From an uncultured Prevotellaceae bacterium (GTDB lineage: Bacteria; Bacteroidota; Bacteroidia; Bacteroidales; Muribaculaceae): a stretch of 64,000 nucleotides of DNA. Positions 50,721-58,404 of this stretch are shown here, one piece after another. Location: positions 104,515 to 168,514 of the forward strand of contig UQLZ01000001.1 in NCBI GenBank assembly GCA_900541935.1, written 5' to 3'. Under the pieces are notes generated by a model. That model searched no databases. It saw nothing but the letters and a program-made list of their open reading frames with translations, and was not told the origin of the DNA. How positions within the stretch are numbered: the first letter of the stretch is position 1; every line of letters starts with the position of its first letter. The position numbers and the translations under genes were made by a program.

Positions 50721-51950
50721 ATGAAATCGACATTCAAGGTTCTTTTTTATTTGAAGAAAGGTTCTGAAAAGAAAAACGGCGAGGTTATGATTATGGCACG
50801 CATCACCATAGACGGCAAACTTTGCCAGTTCAGTACGAAACAGAGCATCCAGCCCGACAACTGGAGCATTACTGCGGGCAAAGCCAAAGGCAGGGATGCC
50901 GGGAGGATAAACGCCCTTTTGGACGACATACGTTCTTCCCTGAACACCATTTACCACGAAATGCAGCGGCGTGACAACTACGTGACCGCCGAGAAAGTGA
51001 AAAACGAGTTTTTAGGTCATAGCGAGAGCCACGAAACAATCCTTTCATTGTTCCAAAAGCACAATGACGATGTGAAGCAGCTTGTGGGCATATCCAAGAC
51101 GATAGCGACCTACCGCAAGTATGAAGTGACCCGCCGCCACCTCGCTGAATTTATCCAAAGCAAGTACAACGTATCGGACATATCCATAAAGGAGATAAGC
51201 CCGATGTTCATTACCGATTTTGAGTTGTATTTGCGTACCGCCTGCAAGTGCGGCTACAACACCACCGCCAAGTTCATGCAGTTCTTCAAGCGTATCATCA
51301 TCATTGCCCGCAACAACGGCATACTGGTGGGCGACCCGTTCGCCAGCTACAAAATCCGGCTGGAGAAAGTGGACAGGGGTTATCTGACAGAGGACGAGAT
51401 AAAAATCATCCTTAAAAAGAAAATGGTTTCCGAACGGCTGGAACACGTCAGGGACTTGTTCGTCTTTTCCTGTTTCTGCGGTCTGGCATACAGCGATGTC
51501 GCCAATTTGCGGCAGGAGAATATCCAAAAGTCCTTTGACGGCAACCTTTGGATAATCACCAAGCGGGTAAAGACCAACACGGACGTGAATGTCCCCCTGC
51601 TGGATATTCCCAAGATGATTTTGAAGAAGTACAAGGGCAAGTTGCCGGACGGGAAGATACTTCCCGTAATCAGCAATCAGAAGCTAAACGCCTACTTGAA
51701 AGAGATTGCCGATATATGCGGTATTAAAAAGAACCTGACATTCCACCTTGCCCGGCACACGTTCGCCACGACCACCACGCTGTCAAAGGGCGTACCCATT
51801 GAAACGGTGTCCAAGATGCTGGGACACACAAACATAGAAACTACGCAAATCTACGCCCGCATCACCAACAGCAAGATAGGCAGCGATATGCAGGGGCTTG
51901 ACAAGAAGTTTGTCGGCATCGAGAAGATTTACAAGGAAGTCGCCATGTAA
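50721..51950 (+). CDS. int: IntDOT-type tyrosine recombinase (ICE integrase)
   Basis: This 409-aa integrase has an N-terminal arm-binding region (about 1-100, FKVLFYLKKGSEKKNGEV), a SAM-like core-binding domain (about 105-205, SLFQKHNDDVKQLVG to ARNNGILVGDPF) and a catalytic domain. Box I reads CGLAYSDVANL: the usual catalytic Arg is Ala256 and Ser258 is nearby, as is typical of Bacteroidetes CTn integrases. The other residues are present: H342-x-x-R345 in HLARHTFATT, His369 in MLGHTNIE and nucleophile Tyr378 in IYARITN. GC content and codon use are higher than in the host genes to the left. It faces into the element, with the tra operon to the right. Confidence 0.95.
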   Translation: MKSTFKVLFYLKKGSEKKNGEVMIMARITIDGKLCQFSTKQSIQPDNWSITAGKAKGRDAGRINALLDDIRSSLNTIYHEMQRRDNYVTAEKVKNEFLGHSESHETILSLFQKHNDDVKQLVGISKTIATYRKYEVTRRHLAEFIQSKYNVSDISIKEISPMFITDFELYLRTACKCGYNTTAKFMQFFKRIIIIARNNGILVGDPFASYKIRLEKVDRGYLTEDEIKIILKKKMVSERLEHVRDLFVFSCFCGLAYSDVANLRQENIQKSFDGNLWIITKRVKTNTDVNVPLLDIPKMILKKYKGKLPDGKILPVISNQKLNAYLKEIADICGIKKNLTFHLARHTFATTTTLSKGVPIETVSKMLGHTNIETTQIYARITNSKIGSDMQGLDKKFVGIEKIYKEVAM

Positions 51951-51962
51951 TCTTGATTATTG

Positions 51963-51994
51963 GGAACTGGTCACAATTTGTGACCAGTCCTTAC
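51963..51994 (+). terminator. Hairpin after the integrase
   Basis: GGAACTGGTCAC / GTGACCAGTCC form an 11-bp stem with a 5-nt loop, followed by TTACTATT. The T-tract is weak, so termination may be partial. Confidence 0.6.
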
Positions 51995-52034
51995 TATTAT
52001 TCCAACATTGCTAAATCTCCTAAAATATACGATT

Positions 52035-52565
52035 ATGGATTTGCAGATTATCCAAAACAAGATTTTTGAGGTCAGAGGTTGCCGGGTGATGCTCGATTAT
52101 CATTTGGCAGAACTCTACCAAGTGGAAACACGAGCCTTGAAGCAGGCGGTCAAGCGCAATATCGAGCGTTTTCCGGGTGATTTTATGTTTGTACTCACCC
52201 AAGAGGAAGCTAACTTACTGTTATCCATAGGGGTATCACAAAATGTGATACCCCCTGCTTACAACTTCGGCGTTGCTATGCCTATGGCTTTCACCGAGCA
52301 GGGCGTAGCCATGCTTTCTTCGGTTCTCCGCTCCAAAGTAGCCATAGAAGTAAACATTTCAATCATGCGGGCTTTTGTCCTCATGCGCCAAATGGTAATC
52401 GGTTACGAGGAACTGTTAAGGCGCATCGAGGAACTGGAGGTAAGCACCGATGCACAGTTCAACGAACTGTACCAAGCCCTTACCCAGCTTCTAAGCCAGT
52501 CGAAGCAGCAGAAAGAACGCCGTCCGGTAGGTTTCGTTACCTATAACCGTGACAAGAACGAATAG
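52035..52565 (+). CDS. ORF6N domain-containing protein
   Basis: This protein is 176 aa. Residues 1 to about 95 match the ORF6N DNA-binding domain of phage and ICE proteins: NKIFEVRGCRVMLDYHLAEL, ETRALKQAVKRNIERFPGDF, and AYNFGVAMPMAFTEQGVAML. The C-terminal half is helical (LLRRIEELEVSTDAQFNEL, a short coiled coil) and ends with a basic tail. ATG 52035 is chosen because it begins MDLQIIQNKIFEVRG. It is common beside integrases in Bacteroides elements, with a presumed regulatory role that is not established. Its last codons and 3' flank contain GTTACC motifs related to those upstream of the integrase. Confidence 0.88.
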   Translation: MDLQIIQNKIFEVRGCRVMLDYHLAELYQVETRALKQAVKRNIERFPGDFMFVLTQEEANLLLSIGVSQNVIPPAYNFGVAMPMAFTEQGVAMLSSVLRSKVAIEVNISIMRAFVLMRQMVIGYEELLRRIEELEVSTDAQFNELYQALTQLLSQSKQQKERRPVGFVTYNRDKNE

Positions 52566-52586
52566 GTAACGATTTCGGTAACGAAA
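52532..52586. repeat. GTTACC motif cluster, right of ORF6N
   Basis: TTTCGTTACC (52532-52541, forward), GGTAACGATTT (52565-52575, the inverse of AAATCGTTACC) and GGTAACGAAA (52577-52586) lie at the end of the ORF6N gene. They mirror the cluster at 50361-50622. Confidence 0.6.
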
Positions 52587-52632
52587 TTCCACCTAACAAC
52601 CGATATTCCAGTATTGTACATTCTTCCACCTT

Positions 52633-52663
52633 GCGGGCAGTCCACCGACTACCCGCATTTTTT
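52633..52663 (+). terminator. Terminator after the ORF6N gene
   Basis: GCGGGCAGT / ACTACCCGC form a stem (one mismatch) with a 6-nt loop followed by ATTTTTT. It lies just before the convergent nuclease gene. Confidence 0.85.
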
Positions 52664-52669
52664 ATATCT

Positions 52670-54079
52670 TTATTCAGGCAATTTAGTCATAAGAACTACT
52701 TGATTATTATATTCTTCTCCTAAATGTCCTAATAGTAGTTCTTTTCTATCGTTAATCAACTTCTTATCGTGTTTATCTTTGACTATTTCTAAGGCAAGGT
52801 TGATACAAATTGATGAAATCTCATAATCATCCAAATATAATTTATGTAAAGATTGATTATGATAATCTTGTATAAAAGCATTTATAATTTTATGCAAAAA
52901 CCAATCTGTATGCCCTTTATCTATATTATCAGTCAGTGTATTTCCATTAGGAGAACGATAACGGGTAATGTCTTCATCTTCATTTATTGCATAAGATAAT
53001 GCGGATGGCGAATGTTGTAATAAGAAAACACAATCTTTTTTCTTTTCTTCGGGGATTTTAATGCAACATTGTATTTTGCATATTCTTTCTAAAAGTTGTT
53101 CATCTATCATCCTTAAATATAGGTTCCTACTTAAAATATATAGAGGTACAGTATTTGTAAAAATATAACGGTAAAATTCTATGAAATCAATATTTTCTAT
53201 TGAGATTAGAGAATACATCCCTGAATTATTCTGAATAAATTTATTTTCCATCAAAATAGACGCAAATTCAGAAATGCTAAATTCTCGATATGAATCAGTT
53301 GCAACATTTTGAGTCTTTTTTATTAATTGTTCAATTGATAACGCTTGTTCTTCATCCATTAAAATACTTAAAGCCAATTTATCAATAGTTGAACGTCTAT
53401 TTATTGCTGTGTATTCAGCCTGAATATCAATATAGTTAGAAAATGTAGTATTAGAATGTAATAATGGTAGCAAATTATCTAAGTCTGTTCGATTTAAGGT
53501 TTCAACATTGTGGGTCAACAAGGTAAAACCATCCTCTATAAAATTTACAACCCAATACACACATTTTGAGTAATATACAAGTCCTATTTCTGCTATCTTT
53601 TTACTTGTGTATTGTAATATGTATTTTTCAATATAATCGGGATGTAATAAAGAAAATTCTTCAATTAAAAGCGATACTAAATCATCATTTGCAATAAGGT
53701 GAACAAATTGGTGCTTTTTTATATCATTATAAGAACCTATTACATTGCCATTCGCACCTGAAAGAGCTATCATTAGTCCGACAGTATGTGAGTTATTTAA
53801 TTTCTCAAGGTAAATTTTGCCAATAAACTTTAGCCAATCATTTATATTGATAGGTTTATTGTGAGCTCTACATTCACAAATAATAGGATATTCAATATCG
53901 TTAACACCTAAACGATTAATGTGCGTTGCAATAGCATCTATTTCGCTACCACCGCTATAAATTGCGTTAGTTGAGATGTTTATATATCCCTGTCTTTTTA
54001 AAATTGATGTTGTTAATTCTTCAAGTTGAGAACCCTTATCATCATTATTTGCTCCTATTATATATAGCTTTATATTCAT
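52670..54079 (-). CDS. Mrr/PD-(D/E)XK nuclease-like cargo protein
   Basis: This protein is 469 aa. Residues of about 15-130 look like a restriction-endonuclease (Mrr-type) core: KGSQLEELTTSILKRQGY, SGGSEIDAIATH with the acidic pair, PIICECRAHNKPININDWLK giving E-x-(K/R), and a SHTVGLMIALSGANGN strand. The remaining 340 residues are helical and match nothing recognised; ISIENIDFIEFYRYIFTNT and the C-terminal Leu-rich helices suggest a sensor or oligomerisation part. The gene is far more AT-rich than the ICE genes on both sides and stands alone, convergent to ORF6N. This is typical of a swapped cargo gene. An anti-phage or anti-plasmid role is inferred. Confidence 0.7.
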   Translation of the reverse strand: MNIKLYIIGANNDDKGSQLEELTTSILKRQGYINISTNAIYSGGSEIDAIATHINRLGVNDIEYPIICECRAHNKPININDWLKFIGKIYLEKLNNSHTVGLMIALSGANGNVIGSYNDIKKHQFVHLIANDDLVSLLIEEFSLLHPDYIEKYILQYTSKKIAEIGLVYYSKCVYWVVNFIEDGFTLLTHNVETLNRTDLDNLLPLLHSNTTFSNYIDIQAEYTAINRRSTIDKLALSILMDEEQALSIEQLIKKTQNVATDSYREFSISEFASILMENKFIQNNSGMYSLISIENIDFIEFYRYIFTNTVPLYILSRNLYLRMIDEQLLERICKIQCCIKIPEEKKKDCVFLLQHSPSALSYAINEDEDITRYRSPNGNTLTDNIDKGHTDWFLHKIINAFIQDYHNQSLHKLYLDDYEISSICINLALEIVKDKHDKKLINDRKELLLGHLGEEYNNQVVLMTKLPE

Positions 54080-54097
54080 AACTTATTTTTCTTTTAA

Positions 54098-54105
54098 CAA
54101 AAGTA
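54098..54105 (-). promoter_or_regulatory. -7 element of the nuclease-like gene
   Basis: TACTTTTG on the minus strand is an exact TAnnTTTG match, 18 nt before the ATG. No -33 TTTG is seen. The rest of the 54080-54509 spacer shows no supported gene. Confidence 0.5.
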
Positions 54106-54509
54106 CATAAATAACCCTAGAATAAGTTCCTATTCAATTCCTTTTTAACATTGTTTCCTGTTTCCCTATCTGTAAATCTTCCTCTTACGCAGTCCCCCAG
54201 CCGGGACAGTCGTTTTAATCATTTCAATAGGCAAAGGTAGTTACGTGTTCTTCACGATTTTGCAAGGTCGAGCCGTTCCGGTTTGGCGAAAAAATCTTCC
54301 CTGCCTTGCGAGGTATTTTTTGCCCAAAACCTTGCAAACTCTAAACACTACCCTTTTACGCCTATGTGAAACGAAAACGACCGACCCGACCGGAAGACGC
54401 ATAAAAAAAAAGTCGGATTTACGGGAAACAGGAAAAAAGTTCAGTGAAACTTCAACTCCCTCACCTCTCAAATCCGCATAAAATTAAAAACTTAAAAAAT
54501 TACAGCAAT

Positions 54510-55043
54510 ATGGAAGCAAAGGTATTATCGGAAGCAAAAGTTTATGTAGGCACTTATGCCAAGTACAACAACGGTTCATTGTCCGGCGCATGGCTCGACC
54601 TTTCGGACTATTCGGACAAGGAAGAATTTTATGAAGCCTGCCGGGAACTTCACAAGGACGAGGAAGATGCGGAATACATGTTTCAGGACTGGGAGAACGT
54701 GCCGGAGGGCTTAATCGGCGAAAGCTGGATTTCTGAAAACTTCTTCGCCCTGCGTGATGCGGTGGAGGATTTGAGCGACACCGAGCAGGAAGCCTTTTTC
54801 GTGTGGTGCAACTATAAAAGCCATGATTTGGGCGAGGAAGATGCGGACGACCTTGTACGTGATTTCCGGGATGAATATCAAGGGGAATATGACGATGAAG
54901 AGGATTTCGCCTATGAAATTATAGAAGAATGTTACGACCTGCCGGAGTTCGCAAAGACCTATTTCGATTATGAAAAGTTTGCCCGTGACCTGTTCATGTG
55001 CGATTACTGGTTTGATGACGGCTTTGTGTTCCGTGCGGCATAA
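54510..55043 (+). CDS. ardA: Antirestriction protein ArdA
   Basis: This 177-aa, strongly acidic DNA-mimic protein has typical ArdA features: KVYVGTYAKYNNGSLSGAWL at the N-terminus, the EEDAEYMFQDWENVPEGLIG block, the LSDTEQEAFFVW helix (residues of about 89-100) and a final YFDYEKFARDLFMCDYWFDD. ArdA blocks type I restriction-modification enzymes and protects the element when it enters a new host. ATG 54510 starts the conserved region. It leads a rightward cluster with a DUF3873 protein and a 160-aa ICE protein, between the integrase region and the tra operon. Confidence 0.93.
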   Translation: MEAKVLSEAKVYVGTYAKYNNGSLSGAWLDLSDYSDKEEFYEACRELHKDEEDAEYMFQDWENVPEGLIGESWISENFFALRDAVEDLSDTEQEAFFVWCNYKSHDLGEEDADDLVRDFRDEYQGEYDDEEDFAYEIIEECYDLPEFAKTYFDYEKFARDLFMCDYWFDDGFVFRAA

Positions 55044-55119
55044 CAACCAATCCGGGCGGGGTGTCAAAGCCCTGCCCGCTAAAAACAACCAAGTTTATAA
55101 CCCTAAAAAATAAGACATC

Positions 55120-55341
55120 ATGCAGTCACTTAACAAAAACGGGGTGAGCATCACCCAAGCACCGGGAGAAGAAAAGTTCGTGAAATGCCGTTTAGGGGCT
55201 TTCAGGGGACAAATTTATTATCAATATGACTACCGCCACACGGACGGCGAACTTTTCAGCACGGTAGCCAAAACGCTGGACGAGTGCCGCCGCAGGCGTG
55301 ACGAATGGGTAGCGAAGAAGAACGGAGTAATAAACAAGTAA
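55120..55341 (+). CDS. DUF3873-like small ICE protein
   Basis: This 73-aa protein has the motif GVSITQAPGEEKFVKCRLGA, followed by YYQYDYRHTDGELFSTVAKT and a basic ECRRRRDEW helix. This fits DUF3873, a small family found in Bacteroides conjugative elements. It lies 76 nt after ardA and 11 nt before the next gene, so it is probably co-transcribed. Function is unknown. Confidence 0.75.
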   Translation: MQSLNKNGVSITQAPGEEKFVKCRLGAFRGQIYYQYDYRHTDGELFSTVAKTLDECRRRRDEWVAKKNGVINK

Positions 55342-55352
55342 ATCTTAGGGAC

Positions 55353-55835
55353 ATGAAAACGACAGAAGTAAACAAGGAGCTTATCGGCAGGCGTTGCGAG
55401 TGTATTTTTACGGGCTTAATGGTAACGGGCGTTATCGAGGACACAGAAGAAAACGAACACACCATAGAGGTAAAAGTCCGTTTCGACCACCCGCACCAGT
55501 GGGGCGATGATTTGTATAATGATGTGTGGGCGTGGGGGCGCAAAATTGACGAGTTCGGCACGTTGCACCATTTGCAACTGCTTGAGGATAAACCGGACTT
55601 TCAGATAATGACGGTAGTTTTCGGCGAGCCAATCAGCCGGATAGACCGCAGTGTTTTTGAAGATGTGGACACGTGGGGCGTCTGTTCCCTGCAAGGCTGG
55701 GTAAACAGCTATGAAAGTGTCCGGTTTGTAGCCATAGACGACCATACGGCAATCATCACGGGCGAATATAACATGGAGCAGGTAAAGGTGTGGTTAGAGA
55801 AATACACGTCCATAAAGAGCCTTAAAACCAGTTGA
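55353..55835 (+). CDS. Conserved ICE hypothetical protein
   Basis: This 160-aa acidic, soluble protein was not assigned to a named family. Visible features are a beta-barrel-like N-terminus (LIGRRCECIFTGLMVTGVIE), an aromatic block (HPHQWGDDLYNDVWAWGRKI) and a C-terminal alpha/beta part (FVAIDDHTAIITGEYNMEQV). ATG 55353 is chosen because the upstream residues overlap the end of the preceding gene. It is the third gene of the ardA cluster and is followed by strong hairpins. Confidence 0.65.
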   Translation: MKTTEVNKELIGRRCECIFTGLMVTGVIEDTEENEHTIEVKVRFDHPHQWGDDLYNDVWAWGRKIDEFGTLHHLQLLEDKPDFQIMTVVFGEPISRIDRSVFEDVDTWGVCSLQGWVNSYESVRFVAIDDHTAIITGEYNMEQVKVWLEKYTSIKSLKTS

Positions 55836-55842
55836 TAGAGGA

Positions 55843-55903
55843 CGGCGGCTGCTTGCCGCCGTTACTTTCTTCCGTGAGCCTGCCAGCGGGTGAAGAAAGT
55901 AAC
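55843..55903. repeat. Paired hairpins between the ardA cluster and the tra operon
   Basis: The 7-bp GC stem CGGCGGC / GCCGCCG (55843-55861) overlaps a perfect 12-bp inverted repeat GTTACTTTCTTC / GAAGAAAGTAAC (55861-55872, 55892-55903). A further GC stem CCCGCCG / CGGCGGG lies near 55940-55960. The convergent transcripts probably meet here. Confidence 0.65.
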
Positions 55904-56038
55904 AAAGAAGCCTTTCGTTTTCCCTATCATGGAAACAGCCCGCCGATGCTTCCCGGCGGGCTGTCTGCCCGATATTTACGCTTTGCGTATCATTCCATAC
56001 CCGGTTTCCCAAGAGGATGATAAAAACGGATGTCGCAA

Positions 56039-56359
56039 CTATAAATCCTCATAGTGAATAAATTTTACACCAAGTATGCACACGGTTTCTTCTTCCTCGA
56101 TGTCATATTTCCATGTCCGCTTAGTGACAAGCATTTCCGTTTCGCAATCGAACCATACCATTACGGGCGCATCATCTTCTTCGTCCGCCCATTTGAAAAC
56201 CTGATTGGACGGCGTTTTCCATAATTCAGCACTGTCACGTTCGGAAATACAGTCCTTGTCCACAATGATGATGTCACCTACTGCCGGAACTGTATCTGTT
56301 TCCAACGTGGTTTCTATGTACCACGAGATGCCTTCTATATCCAATTCTATTTTTACCAT
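56039..56359 (-). CDS. Small acidic ICE protein
   Basis: This 106-aa acidic beta-rich protein (IELDIEGISWYIETTLETDT, VGDIIIVDKDC, MVWFDCETEMLVTKRTWKYD) has no signal peptide or membrane segment. It was not recognised as a named family. Its start lies 12 nt after the traQ stop in the leftward tra operon, so it is probably the last cistron. Confidence 0.6.
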   Translation of the reverse strand: MVKIELDIEGISWYIETTLETDTVPAVGDIIIVDKDCISERDSAELWKTPSNQVFKWADEEDDAPVMVWFDCETEMLVTKRTWKYDIEEEETVCILGVKFIHYEDL

Positions 56360-56371
56360 GTCGTTTTATTA

Positions 56372-56830
56372 TTAGGGGGTTATTGTTTCCGTTTCTTCTT
56401 CGCTGTTGTCATTATTAAATGATAGTGTAAGTTGCTGCATCTGCCCGAAGCTGTCGATGATATAAATGTCAATCGTCTGCTGGTCGGTCGATGCCGAGGT
56501 GTAGTAGAGCCTGAACGTTTCTTTCTCCAGCGGGTAAAGGTCATTGGGCAGGAACACCGTGCCGTTATCCATTTCCAGCTTCCCTTTGCCGTCCGGCTGG
56601 AAATACCTTATCTGATAGGTAGTCGGCTGGTAATAGCCGCCACGCACCAGTCGGCAGCGTATTTCGGCGGTTTCCCCGACTTTCAGCCTTTTGGGTACTG
56701 GCAGTGTTTCGATGCTGAACGGGTACGCCTGCTGAATATCCAAGTTGTCATTACAGGCGGTGACAAGCACGAGGGCGGCCACGATGTAGCAGCCCATGAT
56801 GATTTTATACATTACATTCTTCATATACAT
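56372..56830 (-). CDS. traQ: Conjugative transposon lipoprotein TraQ (DUF3872)
   Basis: This protein is about 152 aa with a lipoprotein signal: a hydrophobic helix then LVLVTACND, where the Cys at about residue 26 would be lipidated. The mature part is an Ig-like sandwich (PFSIETLPVPKRLKVGETAE, RCRLVRGGYYQPTTYQIRYF, FRLYYTSASTDQQTIDIYII) as in DUF3872/TraQ. It follows traO by 13 nt, so traP, which lies between them in CTnDOT, is missing. Two ATG codons two residues apart (56830, 56824) could start it. Confidence 0.85.
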   Translation of the reverse strand: MYMKNVMYKIIMGCYIVAALVLVTACNDNLDIQQAYPFSIETLPVPKRLKVGETAEIRCRLVRGGYYQPTTYQIRYFQPDGKGKLEMDNGTVFLPNDLYPLEKETFRLYYTSASTDQQTIDIYIIDSFGQMQQLTLSFNNDNSEEETETITP

Positions 56831-56843
56831 TATTATATAGCGG

Positions 56844-57425
56844 TCAGTTGATAATGAATTTCAGTCCCAAAGATACCTGCGTGTGGAACTTGCCTATGTC
56901 CGAGCCGAACAACGCCCGTTCCCTTGCGTTCAACAGCAGAGCCACCCGGTCGGTCAGGTAGGTTTCCAGTTCCAGCGTCAGCGCACCGCCGTAAATGAAG
57001 CAGTCCTTATCCAGCAAGGTAGAGCCGTCCGGCAGCAGCTTTTCGCTTCGGTTGCTTGTTTCGTACCCGGCGAGAGCCGACAAGCCCAATGAAAGGAAAA
57101 AGGTCTTTCGCCTGTCCGATAGGAATTTCAGGTAATAGCCGCCCTCTGCGGTGAACTGTTCTACGGGTATCTGCATATCCTTGTAGTCATACTTCTTGTG
57201 CAGGTATTCGCCGCCAATCACCCAGCGGTTGGCGTTCTTGGTGTAAACGCTGTACGCCGCCCCGATGTGGTAGGCGAAATCACTGCCAGCGTTCCAATGC
57301 ACCCCGTCCGTCATGCCCGCCGTGACCTGCAAGCCTTTCATGCCCGGCAGGTATCTTTGTGCGTGTGCCTGAAACGAGGTCAGGCACAGCGCAAAGAGCA
57401 TCATTATAAAGATGTGTCTTTTCAT
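56844..57425 (-). CDS. traO: Conjugative transposon protein TraO
   Basis: This 193-aa protein has a signal peptide (MKRHIFIMMLFALCLTSFQAH). The remainder is beta-strand-rich with an outer-membrane-barrel pattern (GLQVTAGMTDGVHWNAGSDF, WVIGGEYLHKKYDYKDM, LSLGLSALAGYETSN, FHTQVSLGLKFIIN with a terminal aromatic-like strand). It fits TraO of the Bacteroides mating apparatus, presumed to lie in the outer membrane. It is 3 nt downstream of traN. Confidence 0.9.
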   Translation of the reverse strand: MKRHIFIMMLFALCLTSFQAHAQRYLPGMKGLQVTAGMTDGVHWNAGSDFAYHIGAAYSVYTKNANRWVIGGEYLHKKYDYKDMQIPVEQFTAEGGYYLKFLSDRRKTFFLSLGLSALAGYETSNRSEKLLPDGSTLLDKDCFIYGGALTLELETYLTDRVALLLNARERALFGSDIGKFHTQVSLGLKFIIN

Positions 57426-57428
57426 TCC

Positions 57429-58364
57429 CTATTTGATTTTTAGTTCGTCAATCACTTCTGCGTTCACGATGTCGGCGTTTTCCACCCGTATGGTCTGATG
57501 CCGCCCGCCGTTCTTCTCGTAGAGTTCCACGACCAGCAGCTTGTCGTCAGGAATGGTGAACTTCGGCAGGGCGTACACCGTGCGCACGGTACTTTTTCCT
57601 GCAATCTCTACCACCTCGTTGTAGCTGCGTACCGCATCCAGTACCGTTTCCTGAATAGCCGTGCGCTTCGGCACTTTCTTATCGACTATCTTAAACTTGA
57701 TGAAGTCGGTATCGAAAGGCACGTTGGAACTGTTCTTTGTCTGCGTGTGCACGTAGAGCATCCCGTTATAGGTGTAAATCCCCTTGATTAAGAACTGTAT
57801 GCCGAAACGCTTGCTACCCAAGTGGCGCACTTTCCGGTCATTGTTCTTGTAGATGCTCTGCATTATCAGTTTCACCAATAGCGGGCTTTCATTCCCCAGT
57901 TCCCGGAAATAGATGTTCATCCGGGTATGTGAGAAGTCGGACGTATCTTCATTCTCCAAGAAGTCCTTCATCTCGATGTTGAGCATTTCCGGTTCACGGG
58001 CGTACTTGGCGTTGAACGAAAAGAAACTGCCGTCCTCGCAGATAACGGAGAAGTTCGTTTCTCCCGGAAAGCCCTCTGTCGTGGCTTTCACCCTGATTAC
58101 GTTCTCCGCACCGTCCGCCTTGCCCGCTATGATGTGGTTGCTTCCCAAATCGACATAGCGGACGGCGGCGGGGAAGATGATATGCACCGTCTTGGCAAAG
58201 GTCACTTCCACGCCGTAGGGCGTTACCATTTGTCGGTACGGGAGTTTCCGGGTAATCCCCCGGTACAAGTCGTTGCCTGCCGCATACTTTACGGTGTCGG
58301 TTTCCTGTGCGTTTGCCGCACACACGCCCAGCAAGAGGGCGAGCAATACAAAAATCTGTTTCAT
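57429..58364 (-). CDS. traN: Conjugative transposon protein TraN (DUF4138, VirB9-like)
   Basis: This 311-aa periplasmic protein has a signal peptide (MKQIFVLLALLLGVCAANAQ). VEVTFAKTVHIIFPAAVRYV begins the DUF4138 domain; GSFFSFNAKYAREPEMLNI and the C-terminal LVVELYEKNGGRHQTI strands complete it. TraN is considered the VirB9-like subunit of the outer-membrane core complex. ATG 58364 is used; the TTG two codons earlier is not needed. It is preceded by the frameshifted traM. Confidence 0.92.
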   Translation of the reverse strand: MKQIFVLLALLLGVCAANAQETDTVKYAAGNDLYRGITRKLPYRQMVTPYGVEVTFAKTVHIIFPAAVRYVDLGSNHIIAGKADGAENVIRVKATTEGFPGETNFSVICEDGSFFSFNAKYAREPEMLNIEMKDFLENEDTSDFSHTRMNIYFRELGNESPLLVKLIMQSIYKNNDRKVRHLGSKRFGIQFLIKGIYTYNGMLYVHTQTKNSSNVPFDTDFIKFKIVDKKVPKRTAIQETVLDAVRSYNEVVEIAGKSTVRTVYALPKFTIPDDKLLVVELYEKNGGRHQTIRVENADIVNAEVIDELKIK

Positions 58365-58404
58365 TGTCAATTAAAATTTTAGTGGATGAATATTTGTTAA
58401 ATAA

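Noticed and set aside
54241..54481. Overlapping open frames of 76-78 codons on both strands before ardA
   Set aside because: Neither has a promoter, a recognisable domain or a neighbour-coupled start; the region looks like ardA leader DNA.
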